Source: Crotophaga sulcirostris (Eukaryota; Chordata; Aves; Cuculiformes; Crotophagidae). Taken from it: a stretch of 64,000 nucleotides of DNA. Below are positions 63,401-64,000 of this stretch, one piece after another. Numbering within the stretch: the first letter of the stretch is position 1; each line of letters begins with the position of its first letter. The DNA lies in the NCBI GenBank assembly GCA_013397455.1, contig VYZB01000030.1, positions 1,928,403-1,992,402 of the forward strand, written 5' to 3'. The position numbers were made by a program, and so were the translations under genes. The notes under the pieces are model-generated. The model was not told the DNA's origin, ran no database searches, and saw only the letters and a list, made by a program, of their open reading frames with translations.

Positions 63401-63482
63401 AATGGAGCTACCTGCGTTGATGGCATCGACTCTTTCAAATGCTTATGCCTTCCCAGCTACGGAGGGGACCTGTGTGAGATCG
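42401..63482 (+). CDS. ACAN: Aggrecan core protein, gene-level entry (exons 2-13, 3' incomplete)
   Basis: Aggrecan is the main chondroitin-sulfate proteoglycan of cartilage matrix. It binds hyaluronan through G1, with link protein, and holds water through its glycosaminoglycan chains. Twelve coding exons join in one frame: 42,401-42,470; 43,008-43,379; 44,388-44,562; 45,092-45,219; 45,814-46,107; 47,814-48,326; 48,827-49,001; 49,407-49,534; 49,656-49,949; 50,114-50,308; 50,974-54,678; 63,369-63,482. All junctions are GT-AG and the phases agree, giving 2,054 codons. Domain order is signal peptide (1-20), Ig V domain (about 30-147), link modules (148-346), interglobular domain (347-517), G2 link modules (518-716), linker (717-781), CS domain (782-2016), EGF (2017-2054). 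The lectin and Sushi parts of G3 lie beyond the window. Domain order, exon sizes and many identical segments make the identity certain. Confidence 0.97.
43008..43379 (+). CDS. ACAN: ACAN exon 3: Ig V-set domain of G1
   Basis: This exon encodes residues 24-147, the immunoglobulin-like V domain that mediates G1 pairing with link protein. The two disulfide cysteines are visible: C51 in LNIPCYF and C129 in [12 protein letters not shown]. Other hallmarks are [19 protein letters not shown], and [16 protein letters not shown] as in all aggrecans. Two N-glycosylation sequons are present (NGT, NHT). The acceptor is actggcag at 43,007 and the donor gtgaga at 43,380, and the exon ends in phase 1. Confidence 0.97.
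44388..44562 (+). CDS. ACAN: ACAN exon 4: first link module, N-terminal half
   Basis: This exon encodes [20 protein letters not shown] and continues to QAACQN-type link text, here [20 protein letters not shown], then [15 protein letters not shown]. The cysteines in QAC and EQC are the first two of the four in a link (hyaluronan-binding) module. Its 175-bp length and phase 1-to-2 junctions equal those of exon 8, the paralogous G2 exon. Confidence 0.97.
45092..45219 (+). CDS. ACAN: ACAN exon 5: first link module, C-terminal half
   Basis: A 128-bp exon that completes link module 1 with [20 protein letters not shown] and ends [22 protein letters not shown]. The module's third and fourth cysteines (ERC, VYC) are present. 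It is the same size as exon 9 in G2. Acceptor cttcccag, donor gtaatt. Confidence 0.97.
45814..46107 (+). CDS. ACAN: ACAN exon 6: second link module of G1
   Basis: A 294-bp exon encoding a complete link module. Recognisable pieces are [60 protein letters not shown] and [20 protein letters not shown], ending YDAICYSG. All four cysteines are present (DKC, MC, NC, IC), and one sequon (NQT). Together with exons 4-5 it forms the hyaluronan-binding surface. Confidence 0.97.
47814..48326 (+). CDS. ACAN: ACAN exon 7: interglobular domain
   Basis: A 513-bp exon encoding residues 347-517, the extended segment between G1 and G2 that matrix proteases cut. The aggrecanase (ADAMTS4/5) site is intact: [11 protein letters not shown], with Glu392|Ala393 at 47,950/47,951. 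The matrix-metalloproteinase site IPEN|FFG of mammals is here IPGQ|FID (47,834-47,854). Text close to mammals includes [20 protein letters not shown] and the C-terminal [25 protein letters not shown]. Sequons NAT and NIT are present. Both ends are phase 1. Confidence 0.96.
48827..49001 (+). CDS. ACAN: ACAN exon 8: G2 link module 1, N-terminal half
   Basis: A 175-bp exon encoding [20 protein letters not shown], then [20 protein letters not shown] and [15 protein letters not shown]. It is a clear paralogue of exon 4. G2 does not bind hyaluronan in known aggrecans despite its link modules. Acceptor cttcctccag, donor gtaaaa. Confidence 0.97.
49407..49534 (+). CDS. ACAN: ACAN exon 9: G2 link module 1, C-terminal half
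   Basis: A 128-bp exon encoding [40 protein letters not shown] and LK. It carries the third and fourth module cysteines and is a paralogue of exon 5. The donor is gtgcgt at 49,535, chosen because it gives the expected 128 bp and phase 1. Confidence 0.96.
49656..49949 (+). CDS. ACAN: ACAN exon 10: G2 link module 2
   Basis: A 294-bp exon encoding [60 protein letters not shown] and [20 protein letters not shown], then HHAFCFR. The four cysteines are in place, with two sequons (NAT, NQT). It is a paralogue of exon 6. Acceptor ccttcag, donor gtaccc. Confidence 0.97.
50114..50308 (+). CDS. ACAN: ACAN exon 11: short linker between G2 and the CS domain
   Basis: A 195-bp exon encoding 65 acidic, extended residues beginning [20 protein letters not shown] and ending [11 protein letters not shown]. 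This is where mammalian aggrecans have the keratan-sulfate region with repeated E-E-P-F-P-S hexapeptides. No such repeat occurs here or at the start of exon 12. One sequon (NQT) is present. Acceptor tttttgttccag, donor gtgggt. Confidence 0.95.
50974..54678 (+). CDS. ACAN: ACAN exon 12: chondroitin-sulfate attachment domain
   Basis: One 3,705-bp exon encodes 1,235 residues rich in Ser, Gly, Glu and Thr, without cysteine, for xylosyl-linked chondroitin sulfate at Ser-Gly sites. The first 550 residues are irregular SG repeats containing four spacer modules of the type [19 protein letters not shown] 580-residue array of 29 x 20 residues follows (52,620-54,359). The exon closes with an irregular tail ending [18 protein letters not shown]. 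Likely aggrecanase sites lie at [15 protein letters not shown] and ISEE|LGGE. The spacer modules align with the distal (CS2) part of mammalian aggrecan, so the mammalian 19-residue CS1 repeat block appears to be absent. Acceptor ctctttccag, donor gtaccg. Confidence 0.96.
51651..51760 (+). repeat. 30-bp tandem repeat inside CS exon (3 units plus partial)
   Basis: Units start at 51,651, 51,681 and 51,711, with a partial fourth at 51,741. They encode [20 protein letters not shown] and [10 protein letters not shown]. The third unit has an Arg between Ser and Gly, so one attachment dipeptide is lost. It is a recent local expansion in frame. Confidence 0.92.
52620..54359 (+). repeat. 60-bp coding tandem array, 29 units without indels
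   Basis: Every unit is exactly 60 bp and encodes 20 residues. The commonest form is [20 protein letters not shown] (residues 1331-1910 overall). Two unit types occur. Type A ends ISG, TSG, VSG or similar. Type B carries IRIET/ISIET with S/NQEARG and ends RG, so it lacks the terminal Ser-Gly. Units 5, 11, 12, 17, 21, 23, 25 and 27 lack the terminal SG. Type B spacing shrinks towards the 3' end, to strict alternation from unit 21 to unit 28. Unit 29 is strongly diverged. Confidence 0.97.
54679..63368 (+). other. ACAN: ACAN intron 12 (8.69 kb), no exon recognised
   Basis: This is the long intron between the CS exon and the EGF exon. I searched by eye for a second EGF-type exon (CxxxPCxxGxC...CxCxxGYxGxxC between splice sites, phase 1-1) and saw none. 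No clear transposon was recognised. A TA-rich simple stretch is listed separately. Open frames on both strands are short and unrelated to known families as far as I can tell. Confidence 0.65.
61005..61118. repeat. TA-rich low-complexity stretch
   Basis: Alternating TA/CA-rich text (atatatatgtgtat, agatatataacatatatat, gtatatataatacg) gives short imperfect palindromes. It is simple sequence in intron 12. Confidence 0.75.
63369..63482 (+). CDS. ACAN: ACAN exon 13: calcium-binding-type EGF module
   Basis: A 114-bp, phase 1-1 exon encoding [20 protein letters not shown] then [18 protein letters not shown]. The DxDEC start and the six cysteines in EGF order mark a calcium-binding EGF module, close to the EGF2 of mammalian aggrecan. 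It opens the G3 region, which binds tenascins and fibulins through the lectin domain that follows. In other aggrecans the EGF exons are alternatively spliced, and the symmetrical phase allows that here. Acceptor tttcttccag, donor gtacgg. Confidence 0.96.
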
Positions 63483-64000
63483 GTACGGCCTACCTGGCTT
63501 CAGCTAATCTTACTAACTGCTGCACCACCTCCTTCCCACTCTACCCCCCCCAAAAAAAGCTGATCCCAAGTGATCCCATCAGTCCTGTCCTCATCTCAGC
63601 AAGCTAACCACTAACAGCAGCTTAAAATACACTAGGGAAAAGCTTTGAGACTTTTGCTTGTGTATTTTGATTACCTTGTTCATCACAGCACCATGTCCTC
63701 TAAGATTCCTAAGCAGGAGTGTCTGGTGTCTTCTTCAGCTTTCTCTTTTTCTTAAGTTTCTCTAATGAAGCTCCATACAGATCGTAACAGTGTTGATGAC
63801 AGAAGTTACAGCAACTTCTGAGTCAAGGGTCTTTCTGTTCATCTGTAACAGTAGGGAAACATCTGAGTACATCTTCACCCCAGGCAAACTTTCTCTGCTA
63901 GACTGCAATTTCATGGAAGGATGCTTCAACTGAGCCATGAAAAACAATTGTGTTTCTCTCTGTGAAGATGCAGCTGAGAGAAGCCTCATTCACTCCAGGA
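63483..64000 (+). other. ACAN: Start of ACAN intron 13, window edge
   Basis: Non-coding sequence follows the gtacgg donor. No C-type lectin exon text appears before the window ends, so the lectin, Sushi and terminal exons lie to the right. Confidence 0.8.

Overview
The window is bird nuclear DNA carrying most of the aggrecan gene (ACAN) on the plus strand. ACAN encodes the large chondroitin-sulfate proteoglycan of cartilage. The avian call rests on CR1 retrotransposons of bird type (about 13.69-14.35 kb, 36.95-37.16 kb and 41.53-41.66 kb) and on an aggrecan with no keratan-sulfate hexapeptide block and a 20-residue chondroitin-sulfate repeat array. I do not assign a species. One N occurs at 35,584.

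Layout. Positions 1 to about 21.2 kb are 5' flank with no recognisable protein gene. They hold scattered old SINE remnants, one 5'-truncated CR1 and several candidate regulatory blocks. A non-coding exon 1 is proposed to end at 21,543, downstream of a polypyrimidine tract. Intron 1 (21,544-42,393) holds a degenerate minisatellite at 26.5-27.0 kb, an A22 run, an ancient CR1/L3-like copy on the minus strand at 39.4-40.6 kb, and two younger CR1 tails. The start codon is at 42,401.

Coding exons 2-13 (42,401-63,482) form an unbroken reading frame of 2,054 codons with GT-AG junctions. In order they encode the signal peptide, the G1 domain (Ig V-set plus two link modules), the interglobular domain, the G2 domain (two link modules), a short G2-to-CS linker, one 3,705-bp chondroitin-sulfate exon, and a calcium-binding-type EGF module. 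The C-type lectin, Sushi and C-terminal exons, the stop codon and the 3' UTR lie beyond the right edge.

How the parts work together. G1 binds hyaluronan and link protein, and the CS exon provides Ser-Gly sites for glycosaminoglycan chains. The interglobular and distal CS segments carry ADAMTS cleavage sites. The EGF module starts the G3 region, which binds matrix partners.

The most notable observations are an indel-free array of 29 units of 60 bp in the CS exon, with unit types that alternate towards its 3' end; an altered matrix-metalloproteinase site beside an intact aggrecanase site; a predicted upstream ORF that overlaps the aggrecan start; and an 8.7-kb intron with no visible second EGF exon. 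I found no tRNA, rRNA, CRISPR or prokaryotic feature. No unknown multi-gene system is present.
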